DNA from: Nostoc sp. CHAB 5844
GTDB lineage: Bacteria; Cyanobacteriota; Cyanobacteriia; Cyanobacteriales; Nostocaceae
Assembly (NCBI RefSeq): GCF_020829595.1
Contig: NZ_JAIVFW010000039.1
Location: 1-56,744, forward strand
Length of the DNA stretch: 56,744 bases
Direction of reading: 5' to 3'
This document shows, one piece after another, positions 26,515 through 34,805 of this stretch. Made by a program: the position numbers and the translations under genes. The notes under the pieces are model-generated. The model saw only the letters and a program-made list of their open reading frames with translations. It was not told the origin of the DNA and searched no databases. Numbering within the stretch: position 1 is the stretch's first letter; each line of letters starts with the position of its first letter.

Positions 26515-28011
26515 TTAGCGGATCGATTTTAAGCTTTCAGTCTTCTGCACTAGAAAATCAGTGAAGATACTCATAATCGTGCGCTTGCGTAATTTAATAT
26601 TGGCGTTAATAGACATACCTGATTGCAAGGAAATTTGACGTTGATTAATCAGTAATTTCTGTCCATTTAGCCGCACTTTTGCTGAAAAACGCCAGAAATT
26701 ATAAACTTGGTCTGGCGGTAAAGCATCAGAGCCAATTTCGATTAGTTCGCCTTTGATATCACCATATTCTTGAAAAGGAAAAGAATCAATTCTGACATCT
26801 ACTTGTTGTCCTTTGTGGACAAAACCAATGTCGCGGTTGGTGATATAAACATTAGCAACTAAGTTATTGTTAGGAACAAGTTTGAGTATTGGTTCACTAG
26901 ATTGCACTACAAATCCTGTGGCTTTGACTTTGAGTTCAAAAACTTTACCATCGACCGGAGAAGTGATTTTTTGATATTTGAGAGTTTGTTGCGCTTGCGT
27001 TAACTTACTATCAGTTTCTCCAATTTGGCTATTAATTTCATAAATTCGTTTTTGATTTTCGACTATTATTTTAGTTAACTCGCTATCAATTTCGGCAATT
27101 CTTTTATCGTTATCTGTAATTTTTGCGAGTAAATCTTCTTGCGAAACCGCCGCAGTATTAATGAATTTTTTCTGGTTTTGAGAAATTGCTAACTGTAATC
27201 GCTGTTTTTCTTGCGTGAGTTGAATGACTTCTGCTTGTTTAGAATTTACTTCCTCCTCTTGTCTTAAAGTTTGGATTTTGGGATAAGCACCTTCTTTATC
27301 TAGATTTTTGAGACTTGCGTAAATTTGGCTATTAATTGTCAGCAATTTTTGGGCGCTTTCTAACTGCGCCTGTGTTTGGAGTAATTGCTGCTGTGTTTGT
27401 TGAGTGTCTAACTTAGCTGTTGCTAGGCGTGATTCTAATTCCTTTTGACGATTTTGCAAGCGCAAATTTTGCTCTGGTGTCAGGCTTAGTCCAAGTGTTG
27501 TACCGTTTAATTGAGCGCGATACAATTGGTTTTCAGCAAAGGTAGCAGCCCGACTTTTTGTTAATAAAGCTAGTTCTGGTTTAATTTTGAACAAAGAAGT
27601 TTGTTTTACCACTTGCTGTTGTGAAATATTGCCTTGCAACTGACGGCGATAAAATTCATTTTCCAGTTCTAATGATTGTTTAGCAAGTAATTGAGCCGCC
27701 CGACTTTGTTTTAATGAAGTTAATTCTGCTGCCGAAGTAGTTTGTTCTAATGTAATGAGTGTTTCACCTTTTTTGACTAGCTCTCCATCTTTAACTAAAA
27801 TTTCTTTGACAACACCGTTAACGGGTGCTTGAATTTCTTTAACTGCACCTTGGGGTTCTAGTTTACCAGTAGCATGAACTGATTCTTCAATTTGGAATAC
27901 TGAAGCCCAAATAACTGTAAGGATGCTCACTCCGATAATAGTCCAAGCGATCGCTCTCGACCAAGTAGAAGTTTGTTGTAAAAGAACTGGTTGATCAAAT
28001 TGGATATTCAT
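26515..28011 (-). CDS. HlyD-family membrane fusion protein of a type I secretion system
   Basis: This protein of about 498 residues starts at the ATG at 28011 (MNIQFDQPVL). Starting further upstream would translate heptad repeats as HFTLHTS units, which is unlikely. One membrane helix lies near 20-40 (TIIGVSILTVIWASVFQI). The two lipoyl halves are HATGKLEPQGAVKEIQAPVNGVVKEI and the later SPVDGKVFELKVKA. They flank a long alpha-helical coiled coil (about 95-330), as in adaptors that reach a TolC-like channel. The C-terminal barrel has NRDIGFVHKGQQVDVRIDSFPFQEYG. It lies downstream of the ABC exporter gene and must work with it. Confidence 0.93.
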   Translation of the reverse strand: MNIQFDQPVLLQQTSTWSRAIAWTIIGVSILTVIWASVFQIEESVHATGKLEPQGAVKEIQAPVNGVVKEILVKDGELVKKGETLITLEQTTSAAELTSLKQSRAAQLLAKQSLELENEFYRRQLQGNISQQQVVKQTSLFKIKPELALLTKSRAATFAENQLYRAQLNGTTLGLSLTPEQNLRLQNRQKELESRLATAKLDTQQTQQQLLQTQAQLESAQKLLTINSQIYASLKNLDKEGAYPKIQTLRQEEEVNSKQAEVIQLTQEKQRLQLAISQNQKKFINTAAVSQEDLLAKITDNDKRIAEIDSELTKIIVENQKRIYEINSQIGETDSKLTQAQQTLKYQKITSPVDGKVFELKVKATGFVVQSSEPILKLVPNNNLVANVYITNRDIGFVHKGQQVDVRIDSFPFQEYGDIKGELIEIGSDALPPDQVYNFWRFSAKVRLNGQKLLINQRQISLQSGMSINANIKLRKRTIMSIFTDFLVQKTESLKSIR

Positions 28012-28013
28012 AA

Positions 28014-28062
28014 TGAAGTATGAAGTGTGAAGTGTGAAGTGTGAAGTGTGAAGTGTGAAGTG
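28014..28062. repeat. Seven TGAAGTG heptads directly upstream of the HlyD start
   Basis: TGAAGTA is followed by six perfect TGAAGTG units without gaps. On the minus strand they form the bases immediately before the ATG, where no usual purine-rich ribosome binding site remains. Confidence 0.92.
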
Positions 28063-28156
28063 GAGGATATAACCAACAACAAATGACAAATGACCGAATA
28101 AGGCAAAAGTAAAAAGTTAAAAGGCAAAAGAAAGAACAAGAAAAAATGGTAACAAG

Positions 28157-28218
28157 CCCCTAAATTTATTTATGGAAAAAAATAATATGTCCTTATTAAA
28201 TCCCCTAAATTTATTTAT
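28157..28218. repeat. 17-bp direct repeat between the ABC exporter and HlyD genes
   Basis: CCCCTAAATTTATTTAT occurs at 28157-28173 and 28202-28218, 45 bases apart, in the 244-base gap between the two genes. Heptad-like GGCAAAAG repeats lie beside it. Confidence 0.7.
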
Positions 28219-28255
28219 AGGGATGATATTTTTACTTTTTACTTCTTAAAAATGA

Positions 28256-31186
28256 CTAAACTTGCGTTTCCTGTTGTTGATATAAGCAGTAGTAAAAACC
28301 TTGACGTGCCATTAATTGTTCATGAGTGCCTTGTTCGACTACCGCACCTTGATCCATCATGAGGATGATATCGGCGTGGCGAATTGTGCTGAGGCGATGG
28401 GTGATGAAAAATACTGTTTTGTCTTGAAAGGCTGCTGCTAGGTTGCGGCAAACTTGGGCTTCGGCATTGTAGTCTAGGGCGCTGGTGGCTTCATCAAGGA
28501 TGAGTAGTTGGGGATTTTGCAGTACGGTGCGGGCGATCGCAATTCTTTGGCGTTGTCCTCCAGATAACCCAGAACCCCGCTCACCAACACGGGTATTATA
28601 ACCGTTGGGCAAGTTCATAATAAAGTCGTGGGCAAATGCTATCTTGGCAGCCGCAATAATCTGTTCATCGCTGACTTCGGAACTACCTAATGCAATGTTT
28701 TCACGTACTGTACCGTCGAATAACAGTGTATCTTGCAACACCATGCCAATTTGACGGCGGAGGGAGTAAAGTTCAACTTTGCTGATATCATAGCCATCAA
28801 TCAAGATTTTGCCGGATTTGGGTTCGTAAAGTCGAGGGAGTAATTTTAGCAATGTGCTTTTACCAGAACCACTTTGTCCGACAATGCCGATAAATGAGCC
28901 AGCCGGGAAATCTAAATTAATATGAGATAGTTGCAAAGGCCCGTGTTCGCGGAAGCTGAAGCTGAGATTTTCATAACGCACACTACCTTGAATGCTCGGC
29001 ATGAGGATATTTTGTGTCTCGGTTTCTGTTTCTTGGGGTGTGTCCAAAATATCAGCGATACGTTGCAGAGATAAGGCTGTTTCTTGGAAGTTCTGCCAGA
29101 GTTGCATCAAGCGTAATAACGGACTGGTGACATAACCTGCGAGGATGCGAAAGGCGATGAGTTGTCCTAGTGTGAGTTGCTGATTCAGGACGAGAAAAGC
29201 CCCCACCCACAGCACCAACATACTAGAAAATTTGTTGAGGAAGCTGCTAAAAGAACTAGCAGTAGTTTGCGTAGAGACGGTTTTGAATCCGGCACTAATG
29301 TATCGTGCATAACGTTCTTGCCATTGCCAACGCGATCGCATTTCTAAATTTTGCGCCTTAACTGTCTGCATTCCTCCCATCACTTCTACTAAGTAGGATT
29401 GAGTTTCAGCGTTGCGTTCGGCTTTTTCTTGCAATTGTCGTCGCATCAGTGGCGACACTATTAAGTTAAGCAAACCAAACAAAGGTACTGTTGCCAATGC
29501 TACTAAAGTGAGAATGGGACTATAAATAGCCATAACTACGATGTAGACTACAGAAAACACTGCATCCATCACCACAGTTAAAGCTGTACCAGTCAAAAAA
29601 GAGCGAATGTTTTCCAGTTCGTGAATGCGCGTTGCCAATTCCCCCACAGGATGACGCTCAAAATAAGATAATGGCAAACGCAGCAGGTGATTAATGACTT
29701 CCGAACCTAATGAAAGGTCGATGCGGTTGGTTGTATCTGTAAACAAATGCGTGCGAATATTGGTTAATATGGCTTCGATTACCGCTACTACCAGCAAAAA
29801 GATGCCAAAAACTTCCAAAGTATCAGGACTATTACCCACCAAAACTTTATCAATAATTACTTGAGTAACTAGAGGATTTACCAACCCAAACACCTGAATC
29901 ACAATCGAAGCTACCAGCACTTCAATTAGTACCTTACGGTAACGACGGAGTGCGGGAACAAACCAACTCAAACTAAACCGCGCCTTGGGAGTGTTTTTAG
30001 TAGTTTGTAACAGCAGCACTTCACCCTCTTTTCCCCAGTTTTCGGCAAAGTCTCGCAGTTTATAACGCAGCAATCCCATTTCAGGAACCGCAATTAATAA
30101 CTCTTGGTTGCTATTTCTGTAGATAATTGCAAAACTGTCTTGCCAACCAATCATTACTGGTAGTTGCAAGCGACTAACAGCAACGGCGGGAACTTGCACC
30201 ATTTGTGTAGTTAATCCCATCAATTCGGCGGCGGCGGCGCAAAATTGCAGAGATATATGGCTTGTTTTTTCTTGTTGTTTTGTCAACACTCGCCGCAACA
30301 CATCGCGGCGTAAAGGGATATTAAAGTATTGGCTTAACATCGCAAAGCAAGCCAAAGAACCATCTAACGGGCCTCTACCCCGAATATAAGGATATTTCTT
30401 TTGTTTAACTTGGGTAGTTGATTCTGTGCTAGTGGTAATTTCGGAAGCGTAAGGAATTTCAGCAGGTAACTGTGCTGTAGATGTAGTAGGATTTTCTTGA
30501 AATAAAGATTTTGGCAATCCTACTAAACGCATATTTGTATTAAATTTCCAGTGTTTGACATCATCAATATCTAGACGACTACCTACAGGAAATTCAACAT
30601 CAAAATTACTGCTAACTAACCACAAAAATTCTGAGTTTAATTGCTTGTGGGCTAATTTCTTAGCAGGAAATGTTTGAATAATTGCAGCTTCTGTTACTGC
30701 TTGGGCAAGCTTAACTAAATTTTTGCTACCATCAGCCCGACGGTTGAGTTCTTCTATAAGTAATTGATAAACTTCTACAACCGTAATTTGTTGATGTAAC
30801 GCTTGAGTAAAAGCTGATTCCTGCTTGAGTAGTGGGAGAAAATCAGCAATCGGGAAATTGAGAGTAATAACTTCAGTAGAAGCGATCGCAGTTTCACAAG
30901 CAATCCCGCGCACATAACTTAACCAACCCAAAACTTCACCAGGAGAAAGCAACTTTAGTGTTACAGGATTGGGTGAATCAGAATTATAACCTAACAGGCG
31001 AGCTTGTCCCTGGTAGATAATACTAATCTGAGTGGGCATAGCTTGTTGAGTTACTATCACTTGCCCAATGCGATAACGCAGAAATTGTACTTTATTGAGT
31101 AAATTTTCTCTAACAGTTTGTGACAGATAATTGAAAGGAAATAAACCTGCAATATATTCTTGAAGGTCAATGGTTGTGTTGGTCAT
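28256..31186 (-). CDS. Type I secretion ABC exporter with cNMP-binding and inactive C39-like domains
   Basis: This 976-residue fused exporter has four parts. Residues 15-140 are a cyclic-nucleotide-binding-like domain (VIVTQQAMPTQISIIYQGQARLLG, LLSPGEVLGWLSYV). Residues about 265-385 are C39-peptidase-like, but the catalytic cysteine position reads LDGSLAC instead of the usual DCGxAC, and the later histidine is missing, so it is a non-cleaving C39-like domain. Residues about 410-690 are the six-helix membrane domain. Residues about 735-970 are the ATPase, with Walker A GQSGSGKST, signature LSGGQRQR, Walker B LLILDEATSAL and H-loop ITHRLST. The architecture is HetC-like. It probably exports the RTX and PPC proteins encoded upstream. 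Confidence 0.93.
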   Translation of the reverse strand: MTNTTIDLQEYIAGLFPFNYLSQTVRENLLNKVQFLRYRIGQVIVTQQAMPTQISIIYQGQARLLGYNSDSPNPVTLKLLSPGEVLGWLSYVRGIACETAIASTEVITLNFPIADFLPLLKQESAFTQALHQQITVVEVYQLLIEELNRRADGSKNLVKLAQAVTEAAIIQTFPAKKLAHKQLNSEFLWLVSSNFDVEFPVGSRLDIDDVKHWKFNTNMRLVGLPKSLFQENPTTSTAQLPAEIPYASEITTSTESTTQVKQKKYPYIRGRGPLDGSLACFAMLSQYFNIPLRRDVLRRVLTKQQEKTSHISLQFCAAAAELMGLTTQMVQVPAVAVSRLQLPVMIGWQDSFAIIYRNSNQELLIAVPEMGLLRYKLRDFAENWGKEGEVLLLQTTKNTPKARFSLSWFVPALRRYRKVLIEVLVASIVIQVFGLVNPLVTQVIIDKVLVGNSPDTLEVFGIFLLVVAVIEAILTNIRTHLFTDTTNRIDLSLGSEVINHLLRLPLSYFERHPVGELATRIHELENIRSFLTGTALTVVMDAVFSVVYIVVMAIYSPILTLVALATVPLFGLLNLIVSPLMRRQLQEKAERNAETQSYLVEVMGGMQTVKAQNLEMRSRWQWQERYARYISAGFKTVSTQTTASSFSSFLNKFSSMLVLWVGAFLVLNQQLTLGQLIAFRILAGYVTSPLLRLMQLWQNFQETALSLQRIADILDTPQETETETQNILMPSIQGSVRYENLSFSFREHGPLQLSHINLDFPAGSFIGIVGQSGSGKSTLLKLLPRLYEPKSGKILIDGYDISKVELYSLRRQIGMVLQDTLLFDGTVRENIALGSSEVSDEQIIAAAKIAFAHDFIMNLPNGYNTRVGERGSGLSGGQRQRIAIARTVLQNPQLLILDEATSALDYNAEAQVCRNLAAAFQDKTVFFITHRLSTIRHADIILMMDQGAVVEQGTHEQLMARQGFYYCLYQQQETQV

Positions 31187-31214
31187 AATATTTACCAGGG
31201 ATTTTTGATAATTT

Positions 31215-31365
31215 AACGAACCGCAAAGGACACGTAGACGCGATAGCGGCTTCTCGCAGAGTAGAGCGCAAAGAGAAGAAAGAAAAGATTAAGCTAGGTT
31301 TACAACTTATGCAAGGAATCTCTAAATCTCTTCCTTTGTGTCCTTTGCGCTCTTTGCGGTTCGTT
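31215..31365. repeat. MITE-like inverted repeat inside the secretion operon
   Basis: AACGAACCGCAAAG at 31215-31228 is exactly inverted at 31352-31365. The inside carries a GACACGTAGACGCGATAGCG stretch of a widespread cyanobacterial repeat. It lies in the 193-base gap between the isomerase and ABC genes. Confidence 0.75.
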
Positions 31366-31379
31366 TCTTGATTATTTCA

Positions 31380-32150
31380 CTAAACAACTTCTGTAACCTG
31401 TGGTGTTTTGCTATTAACTCCCATCCATATCTTCTCTTCGGCTGACAATTGATTTATTTGCTGTTGCAACCAAATTTCAAAATTCTCTTGCAACAATCTT
31501 TGGCGCATAAAATCATCTAATTGTGCAGGAATTAACTTTTCTACACGAACAATTACCCATACATTTCCCCAAGGTAAAGGTGATTGAACTACACCAACTT
31601 GACTTGTATAAAGTAACTGAGCAAAATTAGGCGTAATGCTACCAAATTCCACTGGGCCAATGATTCCACTTGTATCAGCTTCCGGCCCTTGAGAATATTC
31701 TTTTGCCAGTTCAGTAAAAGATTGTTCTCCTTCATTAATGCGAAAAAATAATTCGTTGGCAGTGCTTCTATTTTCAGTCCGAATCAAAGAGTAAATAACT
31801 TTATCTAGTTGTCTTTTGCGTTTAAGAAAGTAAGATTCTATTTGCTGTCCCCAAGTTGTTTGTTTAAACTTTTCAATTCTGAGTTTACGAGTTGCCAAAA
31901 GTATTAATTTTTGTTGATTCCAACCATAACGAAAGCACCAAGCTTGTATTTTATTTTCAGTTGTTAAATCCCAATGTTGATAAAATTGCTCTAAAGCCTG
32001 ATTTATTTCTGTTGGTGTACAAGTAATTGACTCAATTGCAGAATTGATAATACTTTCACATAAAAATTGTGGGACTAAGTTGTAACTAGCTAATAAAGGA
32101 ATAATTTCTGTAGGTACAATGATCTCAACTATTTGTAAAGCTGTATTCAT
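31380..32150 (-). CDS. Parvulin-type (PpiC/SurA-like) peptidyl-prolyl isomerase
   Basis: This 256-residue protein has an N-terminal helical SurA-like part and a parvulin domain at about 135-220: ANELFFRINEGEQSFTELAKEYSQGPEADTSGIIGPVEFGSI, then the end of the fold at PLPWGNVWVIVRVEKLIPA. There is no signal peptide, so it probably acts in the cytoplasm or at the exporter entrance. Genes of this type often accompany cyanobacterial type I exporters; it may keep substrates export-competent. It lies between the PPC-domain gene and the ABC exporter gene, on the same strand. Confidence 0.87.
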   Translation of the reverse strand: MNTALQIVEIIVPTEIIPLLASYNLVPQFLCESIINSAIESITCTPTEINQALEQFYQHWDLTTENKIQAWCFRYGWNQQKLILLATRKLRIEKFKQTTWGQQIESYFLKRKRQLDKVIYSLIRTENRSTANELFFRINEGEQSFTELAKEYSQGPEADTSGIIGPVEFGSITPNFAQLLYTSQVGVVQSPLPWGNVWVIVRVEKLIPAQLDDFMRQRLLQENFEIWLQQQINQLSAEEKIWMGVNSKTPQVTEVV

Positions 32151-32308
32151 CTTTAGGGAAATATTTGTTATGTGCAGTTATAAAATTTAGAAATGCAAGC
32201 AGTAAAGTTTTAATATAAGTTCTACCGCTTGCATGATTCACATAATCTTGAAAGCATTCCCGGAAAAGGCTTTCAAATATCACTCACTACTAGCCTAAAC
32301 TGATAAAC

Positions 32309-33064
32309 TTAAGCTTCAGGAGTGGTGAAGTGGTCAAATGCTAAGGAGTACCCAGTTTGTCCACTGAATTGATTGACTTGCAAGAAGTAGTTACCAGAAT
32401 CTCTAATGTTAGAAATTACATCCGAGGCAGTACCACCTCTGATAGAACTTGCAACTATCTCACCTGAATCAACAATGCGATTATTGTTAGAGTCTCGAAT
32501 TAGTCGAATGTCAGCATCAGCGAGGAGATTGCTGAGTGTAATGTTTACTCCTTCAAACAATCCTAAAGAGAACGAGTAAGTATCTGAGGTATCAACATTG
32601 CTGACATTATTACCGCGAGTAACATCACCTGACAAATTGCCAAGTTCAAACTCTCTCGGCAGGAGGTTATTATAACCAGATACCGAGTTAGGCGCAGTTG
32701 CAGACACAGCAAAATCGTAAGTTACACTACCTGAACTACCAGGCGCAAAGCGACGAACTTCAGCAAAATAAGTACCTGCGTCTAATCGGCGGTTAATTGC
32801 GTCATCTCTATTACCTGAGGCATTGGCAAGACCAACTACTAGGTTGCTGGATAGGTCGCCTGAATCAAAGATACCATTACCGTTGTCTCGATAAAGTATT
32901 ATGTCAGCATCATCACCAGCACTAATATCTGTCAAAGCTAAATTGACGTTTCTAGTACTGTTAATTTGAAATTGAAAGACATCAGTAGGATCGCTTTCAT
33001 TTACACTGAAGTTGTTTCTGACAACAGGGGTGCTGCCTATTACACCAAAATTACGAAAAGCCAT
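32309..33064 (-). CDS. PPC-domain protein, probable type I secretion substrate
   Basis: This 251-residue protein holds two PPC-type (pre-peptidase C-terminal) beta domains, about 15-125 and 135-245. Each has the pattern DPTDVFQFQINSTRNVNLALTDIS or DTSDTYSFSLGLFEGVNITLSNL, a D-rich loop (DADIILYRDNGNGIFDSGD, DADIRLIRDSNNNRIVDSGE) and a closing GTYFAEVRRF or GNYFLQVNQF. It lacks an N-terminal signal peptide, which fits C-terminal-signal export by the exporter encoded next to it. No protease domain is attached. The tail FDHFTTPEA recurs out of frame after the RTX gene. Confidence 0.85.
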   Translation of the reverse strand: MAFRNFGVIGSTPVVRNNFSVNESDPTDVFQFQINSTRNVNLALTDISAGDDADIILYRDNGNGIFDSGDLSSNLVVGLANASGNRDDAINRRLDAGTYFAEVRRFAPGSSGSVTYDFAVSATAPNSVSGYNNLLPREFELGNLSGDVTRGNNVSNVDTSDTYSFSLGLFEGVNITLSNLLADADIRLIRDSNNNRIVDSGEIVASSIRGGTASDVISNIRDSGNYFLQVNQFSGQTGYSLAFDHFTTPEA

Positions 33065-33110
33065 TTTTTCTCCTTTATTTAGAGTGTTGTTCGTGATTTA
33101 GACAAGCAAT

Positions 33111-33189
33111 GTAGGTTGGGTTGAGGAACGAAACCCAACACGCTTATCTAGATTTATGTTGGGTTTCACTGTCGTTCAACCCAACCTAC
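33111..33189. repeat. Dispersed GTAGGTTGGG inverted repeat
   Basis: GTAGGTTGGGTTGA at 33111-33124 is exactly inverted at 33176-33189, with a nested GAAACCCAACA/TGTTGGGTTTC pairing. It lies between the RTX and PPC genes and could act as a terminator or processing hairpin between them. Confidence 0.7.
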
Positions 33190-33365
33190 AAATATCGTAA
33201 GTACTTAACCGGACTTGATATAACAAGTAAAGTGAAGACTGTTTAGTATGAGTTGAGTATTGGGAAACTCATTTCCTCAGCAATTAGGTGTTACAACTAT
33301 CCATACGTGCGATACTGAGGTTTATGCAAGATGCAAAGAAATTGGTGAAGTGGTCAAAAGCCTTT

Positions 33366-34370
33366 TTAGACCAGTACAACGTCTGTACTGACTGAAAAAC
33401 CAGCAGGTCTGTTGTCGATAGTTGCAAACAACTGTCCTTGGTAAGACAAACCACCAGTAATGTTGTCATAGCTAAACTGATTCAGGCTAGTAGCACCAAA
33501 ACCAATTTTGCTAATAACAACTTTATCTCCTTGTGTCCGGCTGAAGTCTGCGATCGCATCTATGCCTTGCACTCTAGAGTATGAGTAAGAAGAGAAGTAG
33601 AACTGATCTCTACCTAAACCACCACTGAGTACATCATTTCCTAAACCACCAGATAACAAGTCGTTGCCAGCACCACCATAGAGCCGATCATTGCCAGCAC
33701 CGCCATAAAGTCTATCATTACCAGTACCACCATAAAGGGTGTCGTTGCCCTCGTCGCCATAACCAGTTAACGGTGTGGCAGTATCTCTACCATCTAGTAA
33801 ATCATTACCTGCGCCACCTGTGAACTGTACGCTGGTGATGCTAGTTCCAGCCAAGCTGTTAACATCAAAGATGTCATCACCACCTTGTCCGTTGACTTCA
33901 AACTTTTCAGCAGTATCGACAGTCAGGGTAAATGGCACTAAGTTTAAGCGGTCAAAAATGGCTCTACCTTCGGCATCTCGTTGCAAGCGGAAGTTATCAC
34001 CGACACCTGCACCATTCACTTCAACGACATCGTAACCAGCGTTACCACTGATTCTGTCGCTACCATCGCCGTTGTTCCAGATGAGTCGGTCGTTACCTGC
34101 TCCACCAGCAAATGTATCATTACCGCGATCGCCAATTATGGTATCGTTACCATCACCACCGGATAAATAATCAACCCCATCACCACCCCGGATTAAATCG
34201 TTGCCAGCATTGCCATAAAGCCGATCATTGCCAGCGCGGCCTTCTATAATATCGTTACCTGCCAATCCAAAGATCTGATCTGCGTCATCAGTACCAATGA
34301 GAGGCGGGTAGTATATTCCGTTTTGAGTTGTGCCGTTGTCGTTGAAATTAGTACCGTATCTAGTAACCAT
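33366..34370 (-). CDS. RTX (haemolysin-type calcium-binding) protein
   Basis: This 334-residue protein carries two blocks of GGxGxDxLxG nonapeptides, about residues 30-95 ([20 protein letters not shown]) and 190-260 ([20 protein letters not shown]). These bind calcium and fold as a parallel beta-roll outside the cell. There is no N-terminal signal, and the C-terminal 70 residues ([15 protein letters not shown] and the end SVSTDVVLV) resemble uncleaved type I export signals. It is encoded upstream of the isomerase, ABC and HlyD genes, so it is a likely substrate. No enzymatic domain is recognisable; a surface-layer or adhesion role is possible. Confidence 0.92.
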   Translation of the reverse strand: MVTRYGTNFNDNGTTQNGIYYPPLIGTDDADQIFGLAGNDIIEGRAGNDRLYGNAGNDLIRGGDGVDYLSGGDGNDTIIGDRGNDTFAGGAGNDRLIWNNGDGSDRISGNAGYDVVEVNGAGVGDNFRLQRDAEGRAIFDRLNLVPFTLTVDTAEKFEVNGQGGDDIFDVNSLAGTSITSVQFTGGAGNDLLDGRDTATPLTGYGDEGNDTLYGGTGNDRLYGGAGNDRLYGGAGNDLLSGGLGNDVLSGGLGRDQFYFSSYSYSRVQGIDAIADFSRTQGDKVVISKIGFGATSLNQFSYDNITGGLSYQGQLFATIDNRPAGFSVSTDVVLV

Positions 34371-34520
34371 TTAGGTTTTTCCTCAGATTGTCAAATGTCA
34401 CACCTATCCATACGTGCGTTACTAATGTCTATGCAGACTACTTTTGACCTGAGCAACAGTTATAAAATTTCTTAATGTAATTGTGTTGCGAATCAATACA
34501 TTGTTAACGTGAATTCGACA

Positions 34521-34625
34521 GACCTCACCCTCCCAACCTCCCTCTCCTAAAAGGCGAGGGAGGAGCCACGAAAAATCACGCTTTTACTCCCCTCTCCTCG
34601 TAGGAGAGGGGCTGGGGGTGAGGTC
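34521..34625. repeat. REP-like hairpin element, CCCCTCTCCT family
   Basis: GACCTCACC and GGTGAGGTC form the ends and CCCCTCTCCT/AGGAGAGGGG (34589-34611) the inner stem. Related copies lie at 43876-43948 and, shortened, inside the element at 14170-14290. Confidence 0.7.
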
Positions 34626-34650
34626 AAAAAAGGACTCATCGAACTCACGT

Positions 34651-34776
34651 ATTGTGAATGCGAGTCGATACATTGTGAATGCAGGGCGATGCATTGTGAA
34701 TGCGAGTCGATACATTACGATTGCAGCTCGATACATTATGAATGCGAGTTGATACATTACGATTGCAGCTCGATGC
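34651..34776. repeat. Six 21-bp tandem repeats
   Basis: Units of the type ATTGTGAATGCGAGTCGATAC follow one another exactly six times, with substitutions mainly in two alternating versions. Because 21 is a multiple of three, the minus strand reads as an open frame of heptapeptides such as MYRLAFT and MYRAAIV (34584-34778). The array ends 30 bases before the CHAT-TPR stop, so it may be a repeat only, not a gene. Confidence 0.9.
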
Positions 34777-34805
34777 ATTAATAATCAAACAATGACGAAT
34801 TATGA

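Noticed and set aside
23692-28011. Calling HlyD and the haemagglutinin-like protein a two-partner secretion pair
   Set aside because: HlyD is a type I adaptor, not a TpsB barrel; no POTRA or beta-barrel gene is seen in the window.
28012-28089. 26-residue N-terminal extension of the HlyD protein (HFTLHTS repeats)
   Set aside because: It is a translation of the TGAAGTG heptads; the HlyD start at 28011 gives a normal protein.
33284-33469. 61-codon minus-strand frame after the RTX gene as a separate gene
   Set aside because: It overlaps the RTX 3' end in another frame; only the AFDHFT stretch is of interest and is reported as a finding.
34651-34776. CRISPR array
   Set aside because: The 21-bp units are contiguous with no unique spacers and there are no cas genes.
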